DNA of 40,715 nt from positions 1 through 40,715 of the forward strand of contig CACUVI010000005.1 in NCBI GenBank assembly GCA_902725215.1, in the 5' to 3' direction. The DNA is from Rhodospirillaceae bacterium LM-1 (GTDB lineage Bacteria; Pseudomonadota; Alphaproteobacteria; Rhodospirillales; WMHbin7). Below the pieces are notes generated by a model. It saw only the letters and a program-made list of their open reading frames with translations, had not been told where the DNA came from and ran no database searches. Below, piece after piece: positions 21,825-29,477 of this stretch (its first letter is position 1; each line of letters opens with the position of its first letter). Both the position numbers and the translations under genes were made by a program.

Positions 21825-23606
21825 CTACTTCTGCTTAGGCTTCCATTCTCGCGCTAACCGCTCAGCTTCAGCTAGCTGAGATGGCTGCAGAATTTCCGCA
21901 ACTTTATGCAAAGTCTGCAGAGCAGAAGGCTCCCCCTGTGCGTGAGCCAAGTTAAGCCACATGTAGGCCAAGACCCGATCTCTAACAACCCCTTTGCCGT
22001 TAAGATATAATCCTGAGAGTATCGCTTGAGCAGTGGCGTCCCCCCGGTCTGCCGCTCGTTGGAACCATTTTGCAGCCTCATGATCGCTCTGTTGTGCACC
22101 GACGCCCTTTAAATAAATATATCCTAGGAATAGTTGGGATTCTGTATCACCCTGCTCCGCGGCCGCCCGGTACCACTTGACTGCCTCACCATAGTTCTGA
22201 GATACGCCATTGCCACTAAAGAGTATTTGAGCAAGGTAGCCCTGGGATATTGCATAGCCCTGCTCTGCCGCCATTCGAAACCACTTGACTGCCTCTTTAT
22301 TATCTTGAGAAACGCCTTTGCCTTTATGGTACATAAGGCCCAAAATATTCTGGCTTTTAGCATCACCTTGATTAGCTAAGTGCTGCCAGGAACTGAGCGC
22401 TTGCTCATAATCGCCCCGTGCATATGCTGCCTTCCCGACCTTAAATATTTCATCTTCATCTTCATCTCTGAGCGCGGGCACGATTAAGGATGTCGGTGGT
22501 GCCTTCTGCAGAGATTTTAGCCGATTGTTTGCTAGGCCCGCGAACTGACCCTTGGGAAATTTTCTAAGATATTCACCAAAGTCGTCGGGATTGTTGCTTC
22601 CCTGGATCGATTGCCAGAACACTGTCTCCTTGTCGCCGGGAGCAGGGGCGACAGTCGGCACGGGCGGTGCTGGGGAGGGCGTTGCCTGCTCAGCATCTTT
22701 GATATTTGGCCGCTCCCGAGATTTCCCACCAGGCAGCGAGGCAAGGATAACGTCCTCCCTTCCATAGAGCGAGGCGTTTTGCGTCCTTCCAAACTCGCGC
22801 CTTGCTGCGTAAGTCATCACATCGTCAAGATAGGTTTTGATTTCCGCCGCACTGACTTTGCCATCGCCATTGCCATGCGGGGAACGGTCCGCCTTGCCAT
22901 AAAGACCGTCGAGCAAGTTCTCGGTGAAAAGCCCGTGGCGCTTTTTCTCATCCCAGCTTGCAACCTGATCGGCCCGGCCAGCGGTCAGCACGACAAGCCC
23001 AGCAGGCACCACAGGTTCCTTGGGCACAAGGGTGATCGCCGATGCTGCACGCGTCAGCGTACCCTTGGGGGAGTCACCAGAAAAACAGGCATCGACGTAA
23101 AGAATTGCCGTTTTAGCGCCCAGCTTCGAGAGATTGCTCATCAGCAACTCAATCGGAAAGCCGCTGATTTCCGGCCGTTCCGGATCAGCGTCAACCGGCA
23201 GCAGATATCCCCTGCGATCCGACTGCCCCGACACCCCATGGCCTGAGAAGAAAACGGTGACGTCTGACTTGCCCGGCTTGACCAGTTGCCACAGCTTTCC
23301 CTGTACGGTCCGCTCATTCCCCAGTACAGACTCCAACCTGGCCTGCGAAGCATCGCGCAGATCGATGATGTTGCCATCGCGATAGCCAAGAATGTCGATC
23401 AGATAGCGCTTGAACGCATCCGCATCGCGGCGGGCATATTCGACGGCAGGCACATGCGAATTCTGGTAGGCACGATTGCCGATAACAACGGCGACGGCGT
23501 CAGTAGCCTCAGCCGCCGCCGCAAGTGACACGGCCTGGAAAAGGGCCAGAAAGATGATTGCCGAGGCCAAGGCCGAAAGCAATCTCGCCGGTTTTGGCTT
23601 AATCAT
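21825..23606 (-). CDS. Exported caspase-like (C14) protein with SEL1 repeats
   Basis: The 593-residue product starts at ATG 23606 (GGAGAAG upstream) with a signal peptide (ALASAIIFLALFQAVSLAAAA). Residues about 37-285 form a caspase-fold peptidase: VAVVIGNRAYQ, FFSGHGVSG with catalytic H123, and ILYVDACFSG with catalytic C174; both are intact. An acidic HGNGDGKVSAAEIKTYL segment near 235 looks like an EF-hand-type calcium loop. A Pro-rich linker and a short repeat domain (FWQSIQGSNNPDDFGEYL) lead to about five SEL1 repeats (from 400 to the end). Metacaspase relatives cut after Lys or Arg. Its first 290 residues are almost identical to the next gene upstream. Confidence 0.92.
   Translation of the reverse strand: MIKPKPARLLSALASAIIFLALFQAVSLAAAAEATDAVAVVIGNRAYQNSHVPAVEYARRDADAFKRYLIDILGYRDGNIIDLRDASQARLESVLGNERTVQGKLWQLVKPGKSDVTVFFSGHGVSGQSDRRGYLLPVDADPERPEISGFPIELLMSNLSKLGAKTAILYVDACFSGDSPKGTLTRAASAITLVPKEPVVPAGLVVLTAGRADQVASWDEKKRHGLFTENLLDGLYGKADRSPHGNGDGKVSAAEIKTYLDDVMTYAARREFGRTQNASLYGREDVILASLPGGKSRERPNIKDAEQATPSPAPPVPTVAPAPGDKETVFWQSIQGSNNPDDFGEYLRKFPKGQFAGLANNRLKSLQKAPPTSLIVPALRDEDEDEIFKVGKAAYARGDYEQALSSWQHLANQGDAKSQNILGLMYHKGKGVSQDNKEAVKWFRMAAEQGYAISQGYLAQILFSGNGVSQNYGEAVKWYRAAAEQGDTESQLFLGYIYLKGVGAQQSDHEAAKWFQRAADRGDATAQAILSGLYLNGKGVVRDRVLAYMWLNLAHAQGEPSALQTLHKVAEILQPSQLAEAERLAREWKPKQK
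22692..23563 (-). repeat. Caspase-A duplicated block, copy 1
   Basis: About 870 bases encoding signal peptide end, caspase domain and part of the linker match 24702-25573 at a constant offset of 2010 without gaps, with only scattered changes. Sequence outside the block diverges at once, so the duplication or later conversion covers the caspase module only. Confidence 0.9.
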
Positions 23607-23628
23607 CTCAGACTTCTCCAATCCTGCA

Positions 23629-23653
23629 CCGGGGGAGGGAGACCCTCCCCCGG
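23629..23653. repeat. Strong GC hairpin between the two caspase-A genes
   Basis: CCGGGGGAGGG-aga-CCCTCCCCCGG is a perfect 11-bp stem with a 3-base loop. It lies 41 bases past the stop of the caspase-FGE gene and 23 before the next start. No T-tract follows on the minus strand. It may slow or partly end transcription between the genes; a role as the hairpin found downstream of variable repeats in diversity-generating retroelements is discussed in the findings. Confidence 0.7.
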
Positions 23654-23693
23654 GACCCCCACCCAAGAGGCAATGAGGCAAGGATCCATGAGG

Positions 23694-25601
23694 CTAAAGC
23701 GTCCTGGCAAGCCGGAACCCGCTGCCGTTGTTGCGGTTCCCGGCGGGGCCCCCGAGGCGGTAGGCCGAACGGAGGAGCCACGGATTGAAGTCCCAGGACC
23801 CGCCGCGCAGAACGCGCTGGCTGCAATCACCACTTGTCCAGGCGGCGCCGTTGCCAGGTGCACCAGCATAGCGTTCATTCCAGCAATCCTCCGTCCATTC
23901 AAACACATTCCCGTGCATGTCATAAAGACCAAAGCCGTTGGGCGATTTGCTACCCACAGAGGCTGTTCGATTGCCCGAATTGGCATAATAGACCGCGACG
24001 CTTGACAGACAGCTTTTGTTGTCTCCGCAAGAATATTTCGTTCCCGTTCCCGCCCGTGCCGCATATTCCCATTCCGACTCGCTCAACAACCGATACCGCT
24101 GACCCGTCTTCGCACTCAGTTTCTGGATGAAGGCTTGCGCATCGTCCCAGCTCACCCTCTCAACCGGATTGTGGCTGCCCTTGAAGTAACTCGGGTTGCT
24201 CCCCATCACAGACTGCCACTCTTCTTGCGTCACCTCGTACTTGCCCACCGCAAATGATCGCGGGATCGTGACAGGATGAACCGGCTTTTCCTCAGCATCA
24301 CCGTCGCTCGAGCCCATGCTGAAACTCCCCGCTGGCACCACCACCATCTCGGGGCAATCCGCGCAATCGCGGAAGGTCTGTCCAGGTTGGAGGGGAGTCG
24401 GCGAAGGAGGTTGCGCTGGGGGCGGAGACGGACGGGGAACAGGGGCGGGGGCGGGTGTGGGGGCAGGCGCGGGTGAAGGCTCCAGCCCGCCCGCAACCTG
24501 CCTTTCCTGCTTCAACGCCCGAATTCGATTGCGGGCGAGATCGTCAAACAGCCCCTTGGGATATTTTCTCAAATAAGCATCAAAATCGCCGGGATCGTTG
24601 CTTCCCTGGATCGACTGCCAGAATAGCGCCTCTTTGGCGGAAGGACTCGGAGCAACAGTCTGGGCGGCCGGTGCCGTCACTTGGGGCGAGGCTTCCTGTT
24701 CGGCATCCTTGATATTTGGCCGCTCCCGAGATTTCCCACCAGGCAGCGAAGCAAGGATGATATCCCCTGCCCCGTAAAGCGAAGCGTTTTGCGTCCTTCC
24801 AAACTCACGCCTTGCTGCGTAAGTCATCACATCGTCAAGATAGGTTTTGATTTCCGCCGCACTGACCTTGCCATCGCCATTGCCATGCGGGGAACGGTCC
24901 GCCTTGCCATAAAGACCGTCGAGCAAGTTCTCGGTGAAAAGCCCGTGGCGCTTTTTCTCATCCCAGCTTGCAACCTGATCGGCCCGGCCAGCGGTCAGCA
25001 CGACAAGCCCAGCAGGCACCACAGGTTCCTTGGGCACAAGGGTGATCGCCGATGCCGCACGCGTCAGCGTACCCTTGGGGGAGTCACCAGAAAAACAGGC
25101 ATCGACGTAAAGAATTGCCGTTTTAGCGCCCAGCTTCGAGAGATTGCTCATCAGCAACTCAATCGGAAAGCCGCTGATTTCCGGCCTTTCCAGATCGGCG
25201 TCAACCGGCAACAGATATCCCCTGCGATCCGACTGCCCCGACACCCCATGGCCTGAGAAAAAGACGGTGACGTCTGACTTGCCCGGCTTGACCAGTTGCC
25301 ACAGCTTTCCCTGTGCGGTCCGCTCATTCCCCAGTACAGACTCCAACCTGGCCTGCGAAGCATCGCGCAGATCGATAATGTTGCCATCGCGATAGCCAAG
25401 AATGTCGATCAGATAGCGCTTGAACGCATCCGCGTCGCGTCGGGCATATTCGACGGCAGGCACATGCGAATTCTGGTAGGCACGATTGCCGATAACAACG
25501 GCGACGGCGTCAGTAGCCTCAGCCGCCGCCGCTAGGGACATGGCCTGGAAGAAGGCCAGAAAGATGATCGCCGACATCAGCCAGCAACGCCTCAAGCTCA
25601 T
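23694..25601 (-). CDS. Exported caspase-like (C14) protein with FGE-sulfatase fold domain
   Basis: The 635-residue product has a signal peptide (LMSAIIFLAFFQAMSLAAAA) and a caspase domain with H118 (FFSGHGVSG) and C169 (VDACFSG). A short FWQSIQGSNDPGDFDAYL module and a long Pro/Ala linker (about residues 375-405) follow. From about 410 to the end lies a formylglycine-generating-enzyme-like domain: MVVVPAGSFSMGS, YEVTQEEW, PVERVSWDDAQAF, YRLLSESEWEYAARAG, GLYDMHGNVFEW, RVLRGGSW, and a final SGFRLART. The fold, a C-type-lectin relative, binds ligands; the catalytic Cys pair of true sulfatase activators is not evident. The C-terminal strand resembles variable regions of diversity-generating retroelements. 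ATG 25601 has no strong ribosome site. Confidence 0.92.
   Translation of the reverse strand: MSLRRCWLMSAIIFLAFFQAMSLAAAAEATDAVAVVIGNRAYQNSHVPAVEYARRDADAFKRYLIDILGYRDGNIIDLRDASQARLESVLGNERTAQGKLWQLVKPGKSDVTVFFSGHGVSGQSDRRGYLLPVDADLERPEISGFPIELLMSNLSKLGAKTAILYVDACFSGDSPKGTLTRAASAITLVPKEPVVPAGLVVLTAGRADQVASWDEKKRHGLFTENLLDGLYGKADRSPHGNGDGKVSAAEIKTYLDDVMTYAARREFGRTQNASLYGAGDIILASLPGGKSRERPNIKDAEQEASPQVTAPAAQTVAPSPSAKEALFWQSIQGSNDPGDFDAYLRKYPKGLFDDLARNRIRALKQERQVAGGLEPSPAPAPTPAPAPVPRPSPPPAQPPSPTPLQPGQTFRDCADCPEMVVVPAGSFSMGSSDGDAEEKPVHPVTIPRSFAVGKYEVTQEEWQSVMGSNPSYFKGSHNPVERVSWDDAQAFIQKLSAKTGQRYRLLSESEWEYAARAGTGTKYSCGDNKSCLSSVAVYYANSGNRTASVGSKSPNGFGLYDMHGNVFEWTEDCWNERYAGAPGNGAAWTSGDCSQRVLRGGSWDFNPWLLRSAYRLGGPAGNRNNGSGFRLARTL
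23697..23816 (-). other. Candidate variable region at the 3' end of the FGE domain
   Basis: The last 40 codons encode RVLRGGSWDFNPWLLRSAYR, a short Gly/Pro loop, GNRNNGSG and FRLART. Positions that vary in retroelement-diversified FGE-fold proteins here use codons of the form NNC (GAC, TTC, CTC, CTC, TAC, CTC, GGC, GGC, AGC), as expected if AAC codons of a template had been changed at adenines. The invariant end GGGTTCCGGCTTGCCAGG would be the priming end. No reverse transcriptase or template repeat is in the window. Confidence 0.4.
24702..25573 (-). repeat. Caspase-A duplicated block, copy 2
   Basis: Partner of 22692-23563 (offset 2010, no gaps). Amino-acid changes are few, for example Val/Ala in the ERTxQG stretch and Pro/Leu in DADxERP. 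Confidence 0.9.
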
Positions 25602-25740
25602 CGCACGTCCCCATGCCGAAATACAGAATTGTCGCTCTCTGAACGGATAGTAAATTTATCGAGCCCTCACGTAAACCGCGATTATTAGAAACATGCTCAA
25701 CCCCAACCTCTCGCCACCTCATAATTGGCCACCCGCCCAG

Positions 25741-26028
25741 TTACCGGCAAATGGTTTGCCACTCGTATTGTCCGGAATATGGATTCAACACCTGGGCCTG
25801 ACGGCAATTGCTGGTTCCCAGAGGGGGAATCATAGGGGCCTGGATTGGGGGAATTGATGGGGGCGTTATCTGGCAAATGGTTGGCGGACAAATTGGCGGG
25901 AGATCCATAGAGCTTGAGCAAAGTGGCCGCATCTGACCATTGACGCACCGGCACTCGCAGGCGGCTAATACCGGAGAAGAAATTGCCATGAAGGCCAATA
26001 GCCCAAGTGCTGCAAGGCGCGTCATCAT
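25741..26028 (-). CDS. Small exported Cys-rich protein
   Basis: The 95-residue product starts at ATG 26028 with GAGGAGG upstream. A signal peptide (LAALGLLAFMAISSPVLA) precedes a mature part of about 72 residues with eight Cys (ACECRCVNG, RPLCSS, PPICPPTICQ, SNCRQ, TICR). It also has many Pro, in repeats of the type PP-I/S-I. It probably forms a disulfide-stabilised periplasmic or surface peptide. No family recognised. It lies between the caspase-FGE gene and the Ig-like exported gene on the minus strand. Confidence 0.75.
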   Translation of the reverse strand: MMTRLAALGLLAFMAISSPVLAACECRCVNGQMRPLCSSSMDLPPICPPTICQITPPSIPPIQAPMIPPLGTSNCRQAQVLNPYSGQYEWQTICR

Positions 26029-26104
26029 CTCGTCCTCCTCAAAACCATTGATGTTCAGATTGCTTTACGCTTTGCCAAGCTCCAGGGGGAGTGCCCCTGC
26101 CGTT

Positions 26105-26584
26105 TCATGGCGCACTGGAAATAATCAACGTCAGATCGCGAGCCGTTAGATTGCCTCCCGTGTCGGCCAAAGCCATGCGTATGCGGTGGGTGCCGATGGG
26201 AAGGTCCGCCCCCTCGACCACAAGCTTATCCTTTTGAAGATATTCGCGCAGGCGATCGGTGATATCGAACGTGACGAACCCCCGCAAGGTGATAGTCAGT
26301 GTCGACATGTCTGGAGGAAGGCCGCTGGACCCGGGTGCAAATTCAACCAGCATGTCGACCGGTGTATGCACCTTGTCGAGTAACTTGGGGGTCTTGATGA
26401 TGATCTGGGGGCCAGAACCGACCTCGGTCCCCACTGTCATGAGATAGGAGTCGTTGCTTTCTTCCATCAGGCTAACGCTGGCCGCTTCGTCAGGGGTTAC
26501 CAGCCAGTAACGCTGCGCAGCCTCTGCCGGAAAAGCAGCGGCGGCCAGGACAAGAGAAAGAAGGAACGGTATCGGTCTGAACAT
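26105..26584 (-). CDS. Exported protein with Ig-like fold, unknown function
   Basis: The 159-residue product starts at ATG 26584, with GGAGGAAG just upstream, rather than at the ATG 108 bases earlier. After the signal peptide (PFLLSLVLAAAAFPAEA) the sequence is beta-rich: IIIKTPKLLDKVHTPVDMLVEF, TLTITLRGFVTFDIT, GTHRIRMALADTGGN and LTLIIS. This looks like one Ig-like domain of the kind that describes ligand- or surface-binding periplasmic proteins. It is preceded by an exact copy of the cluster promoter motif 36 bases upstream, and followed at 76 bases by the Cys-rich gene. Confidence 0.75.
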   Translation of the reverse strand: MFRPIPFLLSLVLAAAAFPAEAAQRYWLVTPDEAASVSLMEESNDSYLMTVGTEVGSGPQIIIKTPKLLDKVHTPVDMLVEFAPGSSGLPPDMSTLTITLRGFVTFDITDRLREYLQKDKLVVEGADLPIGTHRIRMALADTGGNLTARDLTLIISSAP

Positions 26585-26619
26585 GGCTTCCTCCGCAATG
26601 AGCCGGGTCGTTACCAAGC

Positions 26620-26645
26620 TTAGACGGACGGAGGAATTTTTTTTG
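26620..26645 (-). promoter_or_regulatory. Cluster promoter motif, copy 4 (before Ig-like gene)
   Basis: The minus strand reads a CAAAAAAAA run, TTC, six bases, CCGTCTAA, and lies 35 bases before ATG 26584. Spacing is one base longer than in copies 2, 3 and 5 unless the A-run is shifted. Confidence 0.6.
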
Positions 26646-26851
26646 CCGACCATGCACCAAGGGCTATGGATTACCGGCCCTATATGCGCCACGCCTAATA
26701 AGCCAGCCTGTCTCGTTACTGGCTAGCTTTCAAATGTCAGGCGCATGATGTAACGCGTTTTTTTGTTTTTGTTAATAAACCAAACCGAGTAGCCTGGGTT
26801 CTGTATTTGGGGGCGGATTGTGCTTGGGACGCTTGCCTGGGAAATTCCAGA

Positions 26852-26876
26852 TAAATCCACTGGCCTGACCGTCATA
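26852..26876 (+). promoter_or_regulatory. Weak promoter-like match before the protease operon
   Basis: TAAATC, then spacing close to the cluster motif, then TGACCGTCATA, sits 38 bases before ATG 26914. Only the CCGTC core fits well. The divergent gap 26585-26913 also holds a T-rich stretch near 26758-26770 and no gene. Confidence 0.25.
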
Positions 26877-26913
26877 TGAGGAAACAGCCTGCGTGGTGCG
26901 CAAGAAAGGGGAC

Positions 26914-28653
26914 ATGATGTTTGCCGTACTTATGACAAAAAAACTCTTGCATCGAGCCCTTATTGCGCTGGTCTTGAGTGTTGGCCTGATTCACGTGGGG
27001 TCTGCCGCCAACCCGCCTGAGGCAGGGGCCAAGCCAACCATCGAGCTGGCCCGTGGCCTGATCGATGCCGAACAGTTTGAGCTGGCCGTTGCCGTTTTGA
27101 AGCAGTTGGAAATCAACAATGATGCCATGGCAGCCCAGGTCGATCTTCTGCTGGGCCGCATCTATCTCGCGATAGGCAAACCAGCCAAGGCGCTGGAGTT
27201 CTTCGAGCACGCATCCATGTCATCGCTCGACAGCGAGGCCGAGTCCTATATCGGCATGGCCGATGCCCAGCTTGTCCTTGGCGATCTTTCCCGCGCCCGT
27301 AAAAGTGCTTTGATGGCCCTGAAGACCGATCCCGATATCGTCGCCGCCCATTTGGTGCTGGCCATCGCCGACCAGCGTATTGGGCATAACGCTGAGGCCA
27401 TGACACGCCTGCGCAAATTACAGCGCAATCGACCTGATCAGGAGGATGTTGCCCTTGTGCTGGCGCGTTATATAACGCTGCAAGAGGGTCCCTCCGCTGG
27501 CATTCGGGAGCTTGAAACTTTTATCCGAATCCATCCCACTGCCGCTGACGCCAAAAACCTTCTGGGGCAGCTCCTGTGGGCTGCTGGCAGAAAGGCGGAA
27601 GCCGTCCAGGCGAGAACCGAGGCAAAGCAGCTCTATCTCGACCGCAACCGCCAGGGCAGCGCTGCCGCCATGGTGGCCTGGCTGAAGGCGGTCGATCCGC
27701 AAGGCCAGTTGAAGCAGCCCCCCAAGGCCGAGGAACCGCCTAAGGCCCTGGCCAAGGTGGAAGAACCGCAGAAGCCCCTGCTGCCGCCTGCCACGCCACC
27801 CATCAAGGCTGAGGAAGCGCCGAAGTTTCAGGCCAAGGTGGAAGAGCCAGCGAAGCCATCAATCCAACCCGCCCCGCCGCCCATCAAGGCCGAGGAACCA
27901 CAGCCCCCCTTGGCCAAGGCTGAAGAGCCACCAAAGCCCACGGCACAGCCTAGAACCCCCGTGCAAATCGCGCCACTTCCGCGCTCGGCCCCCGAGCCCC
28001 TGCCTTTTGCGCCGGGCTCCCCCATCATGACGGGCAGCGGCATCGTGCTGGAAGGCGGCAGGCTGATCATCACCAACAAACATGTGATCGAGGGGACGCG
28101 GAAACTGGCTGTCCGTAACGGTACGGGTTATGTCCGCATTGCCCGCCTTATCAAGGTTTCCAAGGAAGATGATTTGGCGCTCCTGGAAATCAGCAAGCCC
28201 TTTCCCGAGGGGGCCGTGACGCCGTTTGCCGACTTGGTCGATCCGGTTCCGGGGCGTGCCGCCATTGTCATGGGCTTTCCCCTTATCAGCATTCTCGGCG
28301 ACGAGCAGCCAGCCCTGACAGAGGGCATTGTCGCCAAGACTAGCGGTGTCAGCAACGATCCCAACACGTTTCAAATGACGACAAAGATCAACAAGGGCAA
28401 TTCCGGCGGTCCCGTGTTTGATAAGCAAGGTCGTTTAATTGGCGTCACCATGGCCAAGATGGACGTTGCCGGGATATTTGAGAAAAGCGGGACTCTGATT
28501 GAAGACATCAGTATCGGCATCAAGGCCAGCCGCATTCTGCACTTTCTGGGGAAAGAGCCATCAGACGGGAAAAGAGGTGGAGCAGAAAGAAACCTGGAAG
28601 ACCTTTATCAAGAAATGCTGCCCCGCGCCGTTCTTGTTGCGGCTCAGAAGTGA
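26914..28653 (+). CDS. Exported TPR protein with trypsin-like serine protease domain
   Basis: The 579-residue product starts at ATG 26914 (AAAGGGG 3 bases upstream; a GTG 21 bases earlier is less likely). After the signal peptide come about five TPR units (residues 35-250). A Lys/Glu/Pro-rich linker of repeated IKAEEP and AKVEEP units follows (about 265-350). The C-terminal part is a DegP/HtrA-like trypsin fold: TNKHVI with H390, KEDDLALLEI with D420, and GNSGGPVFD with S497. All three catalytic residues are present and no PDZ domain is seen. It would act in the periplasm on misfolded or specific substrates. It is the first gene of a four-gene operon coupled by overlaps. Confidence 0.9.
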   Translation: MMFAVLMTKKLLHRALIALVLSVGLIHVGSAANPPEAGAKPTIELARGLIDAEQFELAVAVLKQLEINNDAMAAQVDLLLGRIYLAIGKPAKALEFFEHASMSSLDSEAESYIGMADAQLVLGDLSRARKSALMALKTDPDIVAAHLVLAIADQRIGHNAEAMTRLRKLQRNRPDQEDVALVLARYITLQEGPSAGIRELETFIRIHPTAADAKNLLGQLLWAAGRKAEAVQARTEAKQLYLDRNRQGSAAAMVAWLKAVDPQGQLKQPPKAEEPPKALAKVEEPQKPLLPPATPPIKAEEAPKFQAKVEEPAKPSIQPAPPPIKAEEPQPPLAKAEEPPKPTAQPRTPVQIAPLPRSAPEPLPFAPGSPIMTGSGIVLEGGRLIITNKHVIEGTRKLAVRNGTGYVRIARLIKVSKEDDLALLEISKPFPEGAVTPFADLVDPVPGRAAIVMGFPLISILGDEQPALTEGIVAKTSGVSNDPNTFQMTTKINKGNSGGPVFDKQGRLIGVTMAKMDVAGIFEKSGTLIEDISIGIKASRILHFLGKEPSDGKRGGAERNLEDLYQEMLPRAVLVAAQK

Positions 28654-28661
28654 GGGCGACA

Positions 28662-29477
28662 ATGAGAATACTGGTCACCCTCGTTTGCTTGTTGCTGGCC
28701 CTGCCGTTTTCAGCATCGGCAGACTGGGTGCATGCCGAGGGAAGCTATACGTTCCCACCCGTCATGCCTGAAGCCGAAGCCTGTCAGGCCGCAGAGGACA
28801 GAGCCAGGTCCGAGGCGGTTCGCCAGATTACAGGCGAAACCCTCTCCTCCGAAGATGTGATGCGCTGCTCCGAACAAGGCGATGAAGCAGAGTGTGCCCA
28901 TAATTCCATGGTCTGGACGGCGGTCAGTGGCGATATTCGCGCCATCCGGGGCCGCAAGATTGAGACCGTGCCCGAGGTCGAGGGATATAGAAAGTGCCTA
29001 GTTTCGCTGGAAGCGGATGTGCGCGCCGCCGAAGGGCAACCGGACCCAAGCTTCACCATCGGCGTTGGCCTCAACAATTCGGTCTTTCGGGACGGAGAGC
29101 CCCTGGTGGTGACCTTGAAGCCAAGTCAGCCCATGGCCGTGCAAATTTTTCAGTGGCTGCCTTACGAGAAAGGCGACGCTCAAATCTCAAGGATTTTCCC
29201 CAACCAATTCGATGACGTTAAACATATCGAAAAGCCTATCACCGTGCCCACGACGGCGGGTGCCAAGCGCTACGATCTGAAGGTGGGCTTCCCCATTGGC
29301 ATGTTGCCGGGGCGCAAAATGGTCGATGAATATTTGATGGTGGTCGCCACAAGGAAGCCAAGGGATCTGCGGGACAATTATTCTCTCGACGAATTTAGAA
29401 GACTGCTTTCTGAACTGCCCAGACAGGATAGCCGCATCGTGCGGCGGTCCTACAATATCGTGCGGGGAAGCGAATGA
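28662..29477 (+). CDS. Exported DUF4384-domain protein
   Basis: The 271-residue product starts at ATG 28662 with GAGGG upstream. Signal peptide RILVTLVCLLLALPFSASA; residues about 20-125 resemble the stress-related N-terminal unit with AEDRARSEAVRQITGETLSS and paired Cys. From about 135 lies the DUF4384 domain (FRDGEPLVVTLKPSQPMAV, IFQWLPYEKG, ISRIFPN), a beta-rich module often next to or fused with protein kinases, caspases and CsgG-like lipoproteins. The gap from the protease gene is 8 bases and the stop overlaps the next start. Role unknown, probably envelope assembly. Confidence 0.85.
   Translation: MRILVTLVCLLLALPFSASADWVHAEGSYTFPPVMPEAEACQAAEDRARSEAVRQITGETLSSEDVMRCSEQGDEAECAHNSMVWTAVSGDIRAIRGRKIETVPEVEGYRKCLVSLEADVRAAEGQPDPSFTIGVGLNNSVFRDGEPLVVTLKPSQPMAVQIFQWLPYEKGDAQISRIFPNQFDDVKHIEKPITVPTTAGAKRYDLKVGFPIGMLPGRKMVDEYLMVVATRKPRDLRDNYSLDEFRRLLSELPRQDSRIVRRSYNIVRGSE

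Noticed and set aside
23629-23653. Hairpin as an intrinsic terminator
   Set aside because: No T-tract follows on the minus strand; kept only as a structural element.
23606-23681. Upstream ATG of the caspase-SEL1 gene adding 25 residues
   Set aside because: The extension would be translated through a perfect GC hairpin and puts a Gly/Pro-rich tail before the signal peptide; ATG 23606 has a ribosome site.
25580-25660. CCGTTCAG before the caspase-FGE gene as a sixth promoter copy
   Set aside because: The -10-like part differs in several positions and the A-run and TTC are not at the expected spacing.
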